A stretch of 52,733 nucleotides of DNA, from NCBI GenBank assembly GCA_902784065.1, contig CACZTJ010000003.1:1-52733 (forward strand), read 5' to 3'. Shown piece by piece: positions 7,301 through 16,318 of this stretch (position 1 is its first letter; each line of letters starts with the position of its first letter). The notes beneath the pieces are model-generated. The model did no database searches. It saw nothing but the letters and a program-made list of their open reading frames with translations, and was not told where the DNA came from. The stretch is from an uncultured Prevotellaceae bacterium (GTDB lineage Bacteria; Bacteroidota; Bacteroidia; Bacteroidales; Bacteroidaceae). The translations under genes and the position numbers were made by a program.

Positions 7301-8802
7301 CGGCGGAGTCGGGCTATGGGAATACCTAATTGTTCACGATACTTGGCCACCGTACGACGGGCAATGGGGAAGCCACGACGGGCCAGCTCTTCTTTCAAGG
7401 CATCGTCGCTCAAAGGACGCTGCTTGTCTTCACTGTCAATGATGTCACGAAGTGTCGCCTTGATCTGACGGGTGGACAACTCTTCGCCACTCTCCGTGAC
7501 ATAGGCATCGCTGAAGAAATGACGCAGTGGGAAGGTGCCCCAACGCGTCTGGGCATACTTCGAGTTGCTGACACGCGAGATGGTAGAGGGATCAAGCCCT
7601 GTCTTCTCAGCCACATCACGCAGGATCATCGGACGCAGGGAGGCCTCATCGCCATCGACAAAGAACTGGTGCTGCAACTGAATGATGGCACGCATGGTGA
7701 TGGTCAGCGTATGACGGCGCACCTTGATGGCCTCGATGAACCCCTGGGCAGCATCAACCTTCTTCTTTATATAGAGCAAGGCTTCTTTCGTCTGGCGATT
7801 CAGATGATCCTTGTTCTGCTGATACTCCTTCATGGAATCGACAAATGACTGGGAGACCTTCAACTCAGGCACTTCGCCATTATTGAGTGTGAAGGTCACA
7901 GTGCCATCGTCCAACGTATCGACAATAAAATCAGGTGTGATCTGCTGCATATTCCTGCCTACCGTCTCGCCTAAGGAGGCACCTGGACGCGGATTCAGTT
8001 TGCGCAGTTCGCTGAAAAGGGCCTCTGCCTGAGCATCGTTCAGCGATAAGGAGGTCTGAATCTTATCCCAGTGTTTCTTGGTGAACTCATCGAAATAGCT
8101 GTTCACCACCTTGGTCATCAGATCCTTGAGACGAGAAGGATCCCGACGGTCGATCTGCAGCAACAGGCACTCCTGAAGTGAACGGGCACCGATGCCGGCA
8201 GGGTCGAACGTCTGCAACAACGCGAGTACCTGTTCCAGCTCTGACTCCGTGACATCGATATTATGATACACAGCCAGCTCGTCACAGATGGCACCTAAGC
8301 TTTTACGTAGCAGACCATCATCTTCGAGTGAGCCGATCAGATACTCCATCACATCGCGCTGGGTGTCTGTCATATCCAGTTCGCCCATCTGCTCCTTCAG
8401 CTGGTCATAGAACGACAGACTCTCGCCATAGACCATCTCCTCGCGCTCTTCCGACACAGAGCTACCGCCATGATAGACTGGCAGCTCATCATCGTCGCGC
8501 CCCATGTTGCTGAGGGCATCGTCAAGAGCCGACTGGCGCTCCTCGCGCTCACTGCGTGACTCGAAATCATCAGCATCGCCATCATCCTGACTCTCTGAAT
8601 ATTCCTGGTATTCAGGCTCGTCACCAACTTCGTAAGAGGCATCAGTCTCAAGGGCTGGATTATCATTCATCTCAGTGGCGATGCGATCCACCAACTGGGT
8701 GATGGGCAACTCTACCAGAGAAGCCTGTAACAACTGCTGTTGAGAGAACGTCTGTCCTTGCTTCAGCTGCTGTAATTGTTCCTGTATCTGACTTTGTGAC
8801 AT
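7297..8802 (-). CDS. rpoN: RNA polymerase sigma-54 factor (RpoN)
   Basis: A 501-residue sigma-54. Region I is glutamine/leucine rich (residues 1-50; QIQEQLQQLKQGQTFSQQQL), region II is acidic (about 55-100; EYSESQDDGDADDFES), a core-binding domain follows, and the C-terminus carries the RpoN box (ARRTVAKYREQLGI) that reads the -24 promoter element. It directs polymerase to promoters that need AAA+ activators. The start codon abuts the stop of the hypothetical gene upstream. No sigma-54 activator is in the window. Confidence 0.95.
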   Translation of the reverse strand: MSQSQIQEQLQQLKQGQTFSQQQLLQASLVELPITQLVDRIATEMNDNPALETDASYEVGDEPEYQEYSESQDDGDADDFESRSEREERQSALDDALSNMGRDDDELPVYHGGSSVSEEREEMVYGESLSFYDQLKEQMGELDMTDTQRDVMEYLIGSLEDDGLLRKSLGAICDELAVYHNIDVTESELEQVLALLQTFDPAGIGARSLQECLLLQIDRRDPSRLKDLMTKVVNSYFDEFTKKHWDKIQTSLSLNDAQAEALFSELRKLNPRPGASLGETVGRNMQQITPDFIVDTLDDGTVTFTLNNGEVPELKVSQSFVDSMKEYQQNKDHLNRQTKEALLYIKKKVDAAQGFIEAIKVRRHTLTITMRAIIQLQHQFFVDGDEASLRPMILRDVAEKTGLDPSTISRVSNSKYAQTRWGTFPLRHFFSDAYVTESGEELSTRQIKATLRDIIDSEDKQRPLSDDALKEELARRGFPIARRTVAKYREQLGIPIARLRR

Positions 8803-9450
8803 TTACTTAAAATACGCCTTCAACTGTGCGGCATAAGATGCCAGCGACTGAGTGTCGGCATTACCATAGCGGCGCCAGATCTCCTTGCAGGGAGCCAGCA
8901 GGCGGGCAGAAGCGGGATCTTTCCGTTTCAGGTAGGGATCACAACACTGAAACACCTTCAGTACTTCTTCCACCTCAGCAGAGCGCATACCGATGAGCCG
9001 CGCCAACTCTTGAACCTCTGGCGTGGCAGCCACCATCGTGATGGGGGTAAGACGGAAATAAAGATCGAGGATAAGTGTCAGCATGACTGGTGTCAAGACC
9101 TCTCCCTCAGCTATCGGCTTAAAGTCTTTTTCAAAGCTCTCGTTCACCTCCACCCCACTGTAGAATTCTCCGGCATTATTAAAGCCTTTCATCTCACGCA
9201 GCATACGAGCAGCGCGGGCCAGCTTCTTAGGGTTCTGGCTATATGTCTCCCATAAATGTTCCACGCGAGGTGTCTCCAGGTTAGCCAGTTGGCACATCCT
9301 GTTGAAAAGCGCATCGGGAGAGATATGGAGTTCAAGACTCAAATCCACCATCCGCCGAGAATACATCGGCTTCAGCCCCACAGGTTTCTGCAGATATAAC
9401 TGCATCAGCAGAAGCCAATAATCATCCTGCCATTTGGAGTTCTTTGCCAT
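8803..9450 (-). CDS. Conserved hypothetical protein upstream of rpoN
   Basis: I do not recognise a named family. The open frame extends to 9522, but I start at the ATG at 9450 (MAKNSKWQDDYW) because the longer start would lie upstream of the -7 box at 9470-9477. The 215-residue product is soluble, mostly helical and has no signal peptide or membrane segment. Notable stretches are YWLLLMQLYLQKPVGLKPMY, HISPDALFNRMCQLA and KLARAARMLREMKGFNNAGE. It is the first gene of the operon and ends directly at the rpoN start, so co-expression with sigma-54 is certain in layout if not in function. Confidence 0.75.
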   Translation of the reverse strand: MAKNSKWQDDYWLLLMQLYLQKPVGLKPMYSRRMVDLSLELHISPDALFNRMCQLANLETPRVEHLWETYSQNPKKLARAARMLREMKGFNNAGEFYSGVEVNESFEKDFKPIAEGEVLTPVMLTLILDLYFRLTPITMVAATPEVQELARLIGMRSAEVEEVLKVFQCCDPYLKRKDPASARLLAPCKEIWRRYGNADTQSLASYAAQLKAYFK

Positions 9451-9469
9451 AATACCAACTAATTTTCTG

Positions 9470-9477
9470 CAAAAATA
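9470..9477 (-). promoter_or_regulatory. -7 box of the rpoN-ispG operon
   Basis: On the minus strand TATTTTTG matches TAnnTTTG and lies 19 bp before the chosen ATG at 9450, giving a very short leader. A good TTTG is not present at the expected distance. Confidence 0.5.
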
Positions 9478-9552
9478 CATTTTTTTTCCTATACTTTCAC
9501 AGAAAAAGGCAAAAACTTGCAAGAAAAGTTTGCTGAAGGAAGAGTGGAGGCC

Positions 9553-10056
9553 TCAGATAGAGACGGAGACATCAGGGCTCCACAGCACTGTCTGTCCACT
9601 GTAGAGCGACTTCTGAACGTCGATCAGCCGCTGGTTGGAAGAGCCGCGGAACAGCAGGTCGGGATCGCGCAGTTTTTCGATATACGGTCCATCTACCAGC
9701 ACATCGAGCAACTCCAACAGTTCACGCTGTGCACGTGTGATCAGGCTTTCAAAAGGAAAGCCCGTATAGCACCAGATATCTTTATTAGTCTGCCTGTGGA
9801 TTGCACGTGCCAGTTCTGCAAAGCCGTCGCACTGATACATCGGGTCACCACCAGTAAAAGTGACATTGGCAAAGGGGTCGGCCACGATGATACGCATCAG
9901 TTCCTCTGTTGACATATCACGCCCTCCTTTGAAATCCCACGACTGGGGATTATGACATCCTGGACACTTGTGACGGCACCCAGCACAATAGATGGAGGTC
10001 CGGAACCCCGGACCATCCACCATCGTATCTTCTATGATATCGAGTACTCGAATCAT
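9553..10056 (-). CDS. nrdG: Anaerobic ribonucleoside-triphosphate reductase activase (NrdG)
   Basis: A 167-residue radical-SAM enzyme that installs the glycyl radical on NrdD. The cluster motif CRHKCPGC (CxxxCxxC, about residues 29-36) follows MVDGPGFRTSIYCAG, and VTFTGGDP is the SAM-binding GGE-like motif. Its ATG overlaps the nrdD TGA (ATGA at 10053-10056), so the activase is translationally coupled to its substrate enzyme. Confidence 0.95.
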   Translation of the reverse strand: MIRVLDIIEDTMVDGPGFRTSIYCAGCRHKCPGCHNPQSWDFKGGRDMSTEELMRIIVADPFANVTFTGGDPMYQCDGFAELARAIHRQTNKDIWCYTGFPFESLITRAQRELLELLDVLVDGPYIEKLRDPDLLFRGSSNQRLIDVQKSLYSGQTVLWSPDVSVSI

Positions 10057-12287
10057 TCAAAAATATTTTGCATACCGTGGTCGATGTGCGTCACACGATC
10101 GTTAAGCTCAGCCAGTTTGCCACTGTTCCAACGATCGGTGGTTCCCACAAGATAACCTGTGATGCGCTGCAGCTTGTCAATGTTTGTCGAGCCGCACTTC
10201 GGGCACTTCTCCAGATGATCGTCGGCATTCTCGTAGCCGCAGTCCATACAGCGGTTGCGGTTGTGGTTCACAGAGCCATAACCCATGTCGAGCTGATCCA
10301 TCATATCTACCACACTCATGATCACCTGTGGGTTATGCGTGGCATCACCATCAATCTCCACATAGAAGATATGACCACCACGCGTCATCTCATGATATGG
10401 TGCCTCAACCTCTGCCTTATGACGGGCAGAGCACTTGTAATACACAGGCACATGGTTAGAGTTGGTATAATAGTCACGATCCGTCACCCCTGGGATCACA
10501 CCAAACTGCTTACGATCTTTCTTCGTAAACTTTCCGCTCAACCCCTCTGCAGGTGTTGCCAGTACAGAATAGTTGTGATGGTATTGTTCGCAGAAATCGT
10601 TGATGCGCTGACGCATGTAGCCAACAATCTTCAGACCAAGGGCCTGACTCTCCTCGCTCTCACCATGGTGCTTGCCAGTGAGGGCTACCAGACACTCTGC
10701 CAGACCGATAAAGCCGATGCCGAGCGTACCCTGATTAATGACACTCTCAATCGTATCGTTGGCACCCAGTTTGTCGGCACCAATCCAGAGACTCTTCATC
10801 AGCAGAGGGAACTGCTTGGCAAAGGCCGTCTTCTGGAACTGGTAGCGGTCGTCGAGCTGCTTGGCTGTCACTTCAAGCATATGATCGAGCTTGGCAAAAA
10901 ACATATCAATACGCTTCTGCTGATCCTGTTCCTCACGGCACTCAAGGGCCAGCTTCACAATATTAATCGTTGAGAACGACAGGTTACCACGACCAATAGA
11001 GGTCTTCGGACCAAAACGGTTTTCGAACACACGGGTACGACAACCCATCGTAGCCACCTCATGCATATAACGCTTAGGATCGTCGGCACGCCACTCACTG
11101 TCCTGATTAAACGAAGCATCGAGGTTCAGGAAATTCGGGAAGAAACGACGAGCCGTCACCTTACATGCCAGCTGATAGAGGTCAAAGTTACGATCCTCCG
11201 GCAGATAATTCACGCCACGCTTCTTCTTCCAGATCTGAATGGGGAAGATAGCAGTCTCACCATTACCCACACCCTCATAGGTAGAGAGCAGAATCTCACG
11301 CATGATGCAACGGCCCTCAGCACTGGTGTCAGTACCATAGTTGATAGAAGAGAACACCACCTGGTTACCACCACGCGAGTGGATGGTGTTCATATTATGG
11401 ATAAACGCCTCCATGGCCTGGTGTACACGTCCCACAGTCTTATTGATAGCATGCTGCTGAGCGCGTTCCTTACCTGTCAGACCATCGAGAGGCTTCTTGA
11501 TATAATCCATCAGCGGCTCTTCATAGAGATCCTTATAGCTCTCACCATTCAGATCCTCCAGGGCTTTCAGCTCCTCAACATAGCTCATGCGGACATAGGG
11601 TGCCAGGTAGAAATCGAAGGCAGGAATAGCCTGTCCACCGTGCATCTCATTCTGACAGCACTCCATAGAGATACAAGCCAGCACAGAAGCTGTCTCGATA
11701 CGTTTGGCAGGGCGCGAGGCACCATGGCCGGCAATAAAACCACAGTTAAGGATATTATCCAACGGATGCTGCACACAGGTGAGCGACTTGGTGGGATAAT
11801 AATCTTTGTCGTGGATATGGAGATAGTTGTGCTCTACGGCATCACGGCTCTCTTCGGAGAGCAGATAGTCATCAACAAAGGGCTTCGTGGTCTCTGAGGC
11901 AAATTTCATCATCATGCCTGCAGGGGTATCGGCATTCATGTTGGCATTCTCACGCGTCACGTCATTGTTCTTAATGTTCACGATATCCAGGAACACGTCA
12001 CGTGTCTTTGCCTTACGGGCAATGCTACGCTGGTTGCGATAGGCGATGTACTTCTGAGCCACATCCTTTCGGCTCGATTTCATCAGCTCCACCTCGACTG
12101 CATCCTGTATCTGCTCCACTGTCATCTGACTGTCGCCACACTGGGCAATGTGGTCAGTAATTTGGTACAACAGGCGCTCATCCTCACCCTTGTCGGTATG
12201 GAGCATTGCCTTACGAATTGCCGCCATGATTTTCTGCTCATTGAAGCCCACGATGCGGCCATCTCTTTTTACTACTGTTTGGATCAT
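10053..12287 (-). CDS. nrdD: Anaerobic ribonucleoside-triphosphate reductase (NrdD, class III)
   Basis: A 744-residue oxygen-sensitive enzyme that makes dNTPs from NTPs with a glycyl radical. An ATP-cone (about residues 1-90; VVKRDGRIVGFNEQKI) gives allosteric control by ATP/dATP. The barrel domain contains NTIHSRGGNQVVFSS and GCRTRVFENRFG. Four cysteines near the C-terminus (CMDCGY and CPKCGS) form the zinc site. RITGYLVGTTDRW, about residue 710, contains the glycine that carries the radical. The gene lies 38 bp after sufE and is probably part of the U32-sufE-nrdD-nrdG transcript. It indicates anaerobic growth. Confidence 0.96.
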   Translation of the reverse strand: MIQTVVKRDGRIVGFNEQKIMAAIRKAMLHTDKGEDERLLYQITDHIAQCGDSQMTVEQIQDAVEVELMKSSRKDVAQKYIAYRNQRSIARKAKTRDVFLDIVNIKNNDVTRENANMNADTPAGMMMKFASETTKPFVDDYLLSEESRDAVEHNYLHIHDKDYYPTKSLTCVQHPLDNILNCGFIAGHGASRPAKRIETASVLACISMECCQNEMHGGQAIPAFDFYLAPYVRMSYVEELKALEDLNGESYKDLYEEPLMDYIKKPLDGLTGKERAQQHAINKTVGRVHQAMEAFIHNMNTIHSRGGNQVVFSSINYGTDTSAEGRCIMREILLSTYEGVGNGETAIFPIQIWKKKRGVNYLPEDRNFDLYQLACKVTARRFFPNFLNLDASFNQDSEWRADDPKRYMHEVATMGCRTRVFENRFGPKTSIGRGNLSFSTINIVKLALECREEQDQQKRIDMFFAKLDHMLEVTAKQLDDRYQFQKTAFAKQFPLLMKSLWIGADKLGANDTIESVINQGTLGIGFIGLAECLVALTGKHHGESEESQALGLKIVGYMRQRINDFCEQYHHNYSVLATPAEGLSGKFTKKDRKQFGVIPGVTDRDYYTNSNHVPVYYKCSARHKAEVEAPYHEMTRGGHIFYVEIDGDATHNPQVIMSVVDMMDQLDMGYGSVNHNRNRCMDCGYENADDHLEKCPKCGSTNIDKLQRITGYLVGTTDRWNSGKLAELNDRVTHIDHGMQNIFE

Positions 12288-12325
12288 ATTGTATTTAAAA
12301 GTTCTTAGTTAATAATGATGTCATT

Positions 12326-12742
12326 CTATTTCGTGCTGAACGCCAGGGCATAAGTACGCATCTGCTTCACCATGGCCACCAGTCCATTCGAACGTGTGGG
12401 TGACAGGTGTTCCTTCAGGCCGATCTCCTCAATGAAATAGAGGTCGGCATCGAGAATCTCCTGGGGTGTATGATCAGAGAGTACCCTGATGAGCAAGCTC
12501 ACGATACCCTTCACAATCAGCGCATCGCTCTCGGCCGAGAAATGGATTTGACCATTCTCATAGTCGGCCTGCAGCCACACACGACTCTGACACCCGTCAA
12601 TCAGGTTCTGCTCCGTCTTATAGCGTTCGTCAAGGGGAGCCAGTTCGTTACCCAGATCGATCAGCAGCTGGTACTTGTCCATCCAATCATCCAGTCCGGA
12701 AAACTCCTCTATAATCTCATCTTGAATCTCGTTTATTGTCAT
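12326..12742 (-). CDS. sufE: SufE-family sulfur acceptor protein
   Basis: A 138-residue cytosolic protein that takes persulfide sulfur from a cysteine desulfurase for Fe-S cluster assembly. The motif LIDGCQSRVWLQ holds the acceptor cysteine (about residue 51), and the C-terminal half has the usual GLKEHLSPTRSNGL. The length is normal. Its ATG overlaps the stop codon of the U32 gene. The place next to nrdD and nrdG, both metal-cofactor enzymes, fits a supply role, which is an inference. Confidence 0.92.
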   Translation of the reverse strand: MTINEIQDEIIEEFSGLDDWMDKYQLLIDLGNELAPLDERYKTEQNLIDGCQSRVWLQADYENGQIHFSAESDALIVKGIVSLLIRVLSDHTPQEILDADLYFIEEIGLKEHLSPTRSNGLVAMVKQMRTYALAFSTK

Positions 12743-13992
12743 TTCTCTTCTACTTTTTCTAATTTAAACAATTTATCTGAAGGACGTACCTTGGCAGGCA
12801 CGGCAATAGAAACACGTGTCCCCTGCTCTGCCACCTCCACGGGACCGTTGTCACCATGAATCTCATCAGCCGTCACATACATCACACCAGTGGTAGGACC
12901 TGTGATCAACATCTTGTCCCCCACCTTGAAGGTATTGGCTTCAACGGTAAACTCAGCCACACCCAGTTTAGAGAAGTATTTCACGCCTTTTCCGATATAC
13001 ACCTTACGCTCTGTGGCATTCGAACCGTAGTTCTTGTTCCACTCTCCCATGGTCTGCCCCTGATAATAACCATCCCAGAAGCCACGATTGAAAACGGTAG
13101 CCAAACGTTCATCCCACTGATCTTTCTTCTCTTCCGTGAATGTCTCGTCAAGCACGGCCTGGATGGCCTCCTTATAACACTTCACCACCGTATAGACATA
13201 CTCAGGACCACGGGCTCGACCCTCGATCTTAAACACACGCACACCACTCTTCATCATACGATCGATGAAACGGATGGTCTTCAGATCCTTAGGCGACATG
13301 ATATACTTGTTGTCGATATCAAGCTGATAGCCTGTCTCGTTATCCGTTGCCGTATAGCTACGGCGACAGATCTGGATGCATTCTCCACGATTGGCGCTGC
13401 GATTAGCGGCATGAAGACTCATATAGCATTTCCCGCTGATAGCCATGCAGAGGGCACCATGACAGAACATCTCAATGCGAATCTGCTCACCAGAAGGACC
13501 ACAGATATGCTCTTCTTCCACCTGACGGAAGATCTCTGCCACCTGATCCATGTTCAACTCGCGAGCCAATACCACCACATCGGCAAACTGGGCATAGAAA
13601 CGCAGTGCCTCGATGTTCGAGATGTTCAGCTGGGTGGAAAGATGCACCTCCTGCCCCACCTTATTACAATAGGTCATCACCGCCACGTCGGAAGCGATGA
13701 CAGCAGAGATACCCGCCTCTTTGGCTGCATCGATAATCTCATGCATCAGGGGGATATCTTCACCATAGATAATGGTGTTGACTGTCAGGTAACTCTTTAT
13801 GCCGTGCTCATTACACGTCTGAGCCATCTCCTTCAGATCGTCGATCGTGAATGTCGAGGCAGAGTGAGCCCGCATATTCAGCTTCTCGATACCGAAGTAG
13901 ATGCTGTCAGCACCAGCCTGAATAGCTGCTGCCAACGACTCTAGTGAGCCCACAGGGGCCATGATCTCGTATGCTTTGATGTTTTTTTCCAT
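12739..13992 (-). CDS. U32 peptidase-family protein (RlhA/TrhP-like)
   Basis: A 417-residue U32 protein. I start at MEKNIKAYEIMAPVGS (13992) and not at the longer start at 14091, because the -7 box at 14001-14008 lies between them. The N-terminal barrel has APVGSLESLAAAIQAGAD; the family signature is EMFCHGALCMAISGKCYMS, followed by cysteines in GECIQICRR. A C-terminal beta domain ends the protein. Relatives take part in prephenate-dependent hydroxylation of tRNA or rRNA bases and probably bind Fe-S, so an RNA-modification role is likelier than proteolysis. It is the first gene of the operon with sufE, nrdD and nrdG. Confidence 0.88.
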   Translation of the reverse strand: MEKNIKAYEIMAPVGSLESLAAAIQAGADSIYFGIEKLNMRAHSASTFTIDDLKEMAQTCNEHGIKSYLTVNTIIYGEDIPLMHEIIDAAKEAGISAVIASDVAVMTYCNKVGQEVHLSTQLNISNIEALRFYAQFADVVVLARELNMDQVAEIFRQVEEEHICGPSGEQIRIEMFCHGALCMAISGKCYMSLHAANRSANRGECIQICRRSYTATDNETGYQLDIDNKYIMSPKDLKTIRFIDRMMKSGVRVFKIEGRARGPEYVYTVVKCYKEAIQAVLDETFTEEKKDQWDERLATVFNRGFWDGYYQGQTMGEWNKNYGSNATERKVYIGKGVKYFSKLGVAEFTVEANTFKVGDKMLITGPTTGVMYVTADEIHGDNGPVEVAEQGTRVSIAVPAKVRPSDKLFKLEKVEEK

Positions 13993-14000
13993 TACGGGTG

Positions 14001-14030
14001 CAAATATACAAAAAAATCTTCTTATCTTTG
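14001..14030. promoter_or_regulatory. Compact divergent promoter pair, nearly leaderless on both sides
   Basis: TATATTTG on the minus strand (14001-14008) and TATCTTTG on the plus strand (14023-14030) are both perfect -7 boxes facing apart, only 14 bp between them. Each is followed by CA, so the region reads TGCAAA...TTTGCA. Each would start transcription about 0-6 bases before its gene: 13992 on minus, 14037 or 14040 on plus. Neither side has a good -33 TTTG, because that position falls on the opposing -7 box. Confidence 0.6.
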
Positions 14031-14036
14031 CACGCG

Positions 14037-14804
14037 ATGATGAGATTTTTATATCTTTTAATAGCCGTCCTGTTTTACACCAGTTGTACACATCGTGAGC
14101 CCAGGCATTTCACTCACGAGGTTCTGAACCGTATGACACCCGTGAAGAACCAAGGCGAGACTCAATCCTGCTGGATCTATGCCATGCTCGCCGCCATCGA
14201 GACAGAGCATCTCAGCTGGGGTGACTCCGTGAACCTCTCACCTTATTATATAGAAAAGATGATGGAGCGGGAGGCTGATGCCCCTCAGAACAAACGGGGT
14301 ATGGGCAAAACTCTCATTAATCTGATCCAGAAATATGGGATTGTGGGCTATGATGCGATGCGGAAGACTGATATCCCCGCCCCACGCTGGGTGTTCATGC
14401 TGGGCGCCACCTACACGCCACAGGAGTTTGCCCGTAGTGTCTGTGCCCCTGGAGAGTATATCGCCCTGACCAGCAACGACGAGGCGCCTTACAACCAAGA
14501 GGTGGATCTCGATCTGCCTGACAACTGGATGCACGACCGTTTCTATAACATCCCCATCGATTCGCTGTTGGCTAAGACTGAGCGAGCCGTGCGCCAGCAT
14601 CATGGTGTCTGTTGGGAAAGTAAGCACCATGCGATGGCTATTGTCGGCATTGCACACGATGACCAGGGTGAGCCGTTTTTTATCATGAAGAACTCCTGGG
14701 GTACAGATCGCCCCCATCAAGGGCTCGACTACCTCTCATTCAAGGATTTCCGTAAAGAGACCCTCGCCATAGAGATGACAAAAAAAGCCTACGGTCTCCC
14801 GTAG
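14037..14804 (+). CDS. Papain-like (C1 family) cysteine peptidase, predicted lipoprotein
   Basis: I start at 14037 (MMRFLYLLIA) instead of 13998 because the -7 box lies between. The 255-residue product has a lipoprotein signal ending FYTSC, so it is probably anchored in an envelope membrane. The C1 triad is visible: QGETQSCWIYA holds the oxyanion glutamine and catalytic cysteine, HHAMAIVGI the histidine, and MKNSWG the asparagine. There is no room for a classical propeptide. The bleomycin-hydrolase-like C1B branch is a possible relative. The last codons and the TAG stop lie inside the terminator hairpin 14784-14809. Confidence 0.85.
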   Translation: MMRFLYLLIAVLFYTSCTHREPRHFTHEVLNRMTPVKNQGETQSCWIYAMLAAIETEHLSWGDSVNLSPYYIEKMMEREADAPQNKRGMGKTLINLIQKYGIVGYDAMRKTDIPAPRWVFMLGATYTPQEFARSVCAPGEYIALTSNDEAPYNQEVDLDLPDNWMHDRFYNIPIDSLLAKTERAVRQHHGVCWESKHHAMAIVGIAHDDQGEPFFIMKNSWGTDRPHQGLDYLSFKDFRKETLAIEMTKKAYGLP

Positions 14805-14809
14805 GCTTT
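14784..14809 (-). terminator. Intrinsic terminator of cysS, overlapping the end of the C1 peptidase gene
   Basis: AAAGCCTACGG (14784-14794) and CCGTAGGCTTT (14799-14809) form a perfect 11-bp stem with a 4-base loop. On the minus strand seven T follow, so it ends cysS. On the plus strand the stem encodes the last residues and the TAG stop of the peptidase gene. Confidence 0.85.
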
Positions 14810-14827
14810 CTATTCACTATTCGTTTA

Positions 14828-16318
14828 TCACTTATTCAGCTTCCACGTCACACCATCCTTGGTGTCTTTCACCTCGAAGCCAGCAGCAGCCAGCTCGTCG
14901 CGGATTTTGTCACTGGTGGCCCAGTCCTTTTCGGCCTTAGCCTTGGCACGCAGTTCAAGTACCATATCCATCACCTTGCCAAAGGCTTCCTCGCGGGCAT
15001 CGTTCGAACCGCTCTTCTCTGCCTTCAGTCCGAGAATGTCAAAAGCAAAGAGATGCATCACCTCCTTCAGTTCCTTCAGGCAGTCAGCGCAGATCGTAGC
15101 CTTGTGATCCACGAGTTTGTTGATGGTAGTACAAGCCTCGAAGAGATTGCTGATCACCTGAGGCGTAGCAAGATCGTCATTCATGGCATCATAGCACTTC
15201 TGACGGAGCTCTGTCACTACTTTCTTAGTCTCGGCATCACACTCGGCAGAAGCCTGTACGCGCTCCAGGTCATTGATGGCGTTGAGCAGTTTCTCCAAGC
15301 CCCTCTCAGCAGCGACAAGCGCCTCATTCGAGAAGTCAACGGTACCACGATAGTGGGCACTCAGCACGAAGAAGCGGATGGTCATGGGCGAGTAGGCCTT
15401 CTCCAGCAACGGATGGTTGCCCGTAAAGAACTGCTCCAGCGTGATGAAGTTGTTGTACGACTTACCCATCTTCTGTCCGTTGATGGTCAGCATGTTGTTG
15501 TGCATCCAGTACTTCACAGCGGGGTGACCCATCGATGCCTGAGCCTGTGCTATCTCACACTCATGGTGGGGGAACACAAGGTCCATACCACCTCCGTGGA
15601 TGTCAAACATCTCACCCAGATACTTACGACCCATCGCCGTACACTCACAGTGCCAGCCGGGGAAACCATCGCTCCAAGGTGAGGGCCAGCGCATGATATG
15701 TTCAGGCTGGGCTTTCTTCCATAGGGCGAAGTCAGCCTGGTTACGCTTCTCTCCTACTCCTGCCAACTCACGGCTCTCGTCCTTGATATTCTCCAGCGAA
15801 CGGCCAGAGAGGATGCCATACTTGAACTTCTTATTGTAGGCCTCAATATCGAAGTAGATACTGCCGTTGCTCTCATAGGCAAAGCCATTGTCAAGGATCT
15901 GCTGCACCAACTGCTGCTGTTCGATGATATGACCCGTGGCATGAGGCTCGATACTCGGACGGAGCACGTTCAGCGCATCCATGTACTGATGATAGCGGTT
16001 GGTATAGTACTGGGCAATCTCCATCGGCTCCAACTGCTCCAGTCTGGCTTTCTTGGCAATCTTGTCCTCGCCCTCGTCGGCATCATGCTCCAGATGACCT
16101 ACATCCGTGATATTACGCACGTACCTTACTTTATAACCTAAGTGCTTCAGGTAACGGAACACCAGGTCGAAAGTGATGGCAGGACGGGCATGTCCCAGAT
16201 GGGGATCACCATAGACGGTTGGTCCGCATACATACATACCCACATTAGGAGAATGGAGCGGTTCAAACCGCTCCTTCTGCCTTGTAAGTGTATTGTAAAT
16301 AACTAATTTTGATTCCAT
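14828..16318 (-). CDS. cysS: Cysteinyl-tRNA synthetase
   Basis: A 496-residue class I synthetase that charges tRNA-Cys. [16 protein letters not shown] contains the HIGH-type motif and the first zinc cysteine; WHCECTAMG and HHECEIA give the other zinc ligands; KMGKSYNN is the KMSKS loop. The anticodon-binding helical domain follows. The length is slightly above the usual 460-ish. Its ATG overlaps the stop of the CoA-transferase gene by one base (TAATG), so the pair is one operon from the promoter at 17852-17883. Confidence 0.96.
   Translation of the reverse strand: MESKLVIYNTLTRQKERFEPLHSPNVGMYVCGPTVYGDPHLGHARPAITFDLVFRYLKHLGYKVRYVRNITDVGHLEHDADEGEDKIAKKARLEQLEPMEIAQYYTNRYHQYMDALNVLRPSIEPHATGHIIEQQQLVQQILDNGFAYESNGSIYFDIEAYNKKFKYGILSGRSLENIKDESRELAGVGEKRNQADFALWKKAQPEHIMRWPSPWSDGFPGWHCECTAMGRKYLGEMFDIHGGGMDLVFPHHECEIAQAQASMGHPAVKYWMHNNMLTINGQKMGKSYNNFITLEQFFTGNHPLLEKAYSPMTIRFFVLSAHYRGTVDFSNEALVAAERGLEKLLNAINDLERVQASAECDAETKKVVTELRQKCYDAMNDDLATPQVISNLFEACTTINKLVDHKATICADCLKELKEVMHLFAFDILGLKAEKSGSNDAREEAFGKVMDMVLELRAKAKAEKDWATSDKIRDELAAAGFEVKDTKDGVTWKLNK

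Noticed and set aside
12856-13944. Long open frame (362 codons) on the plus strand
   Set aside because: It is antisense to the U32 gene and has no recognisable motif or start signal.
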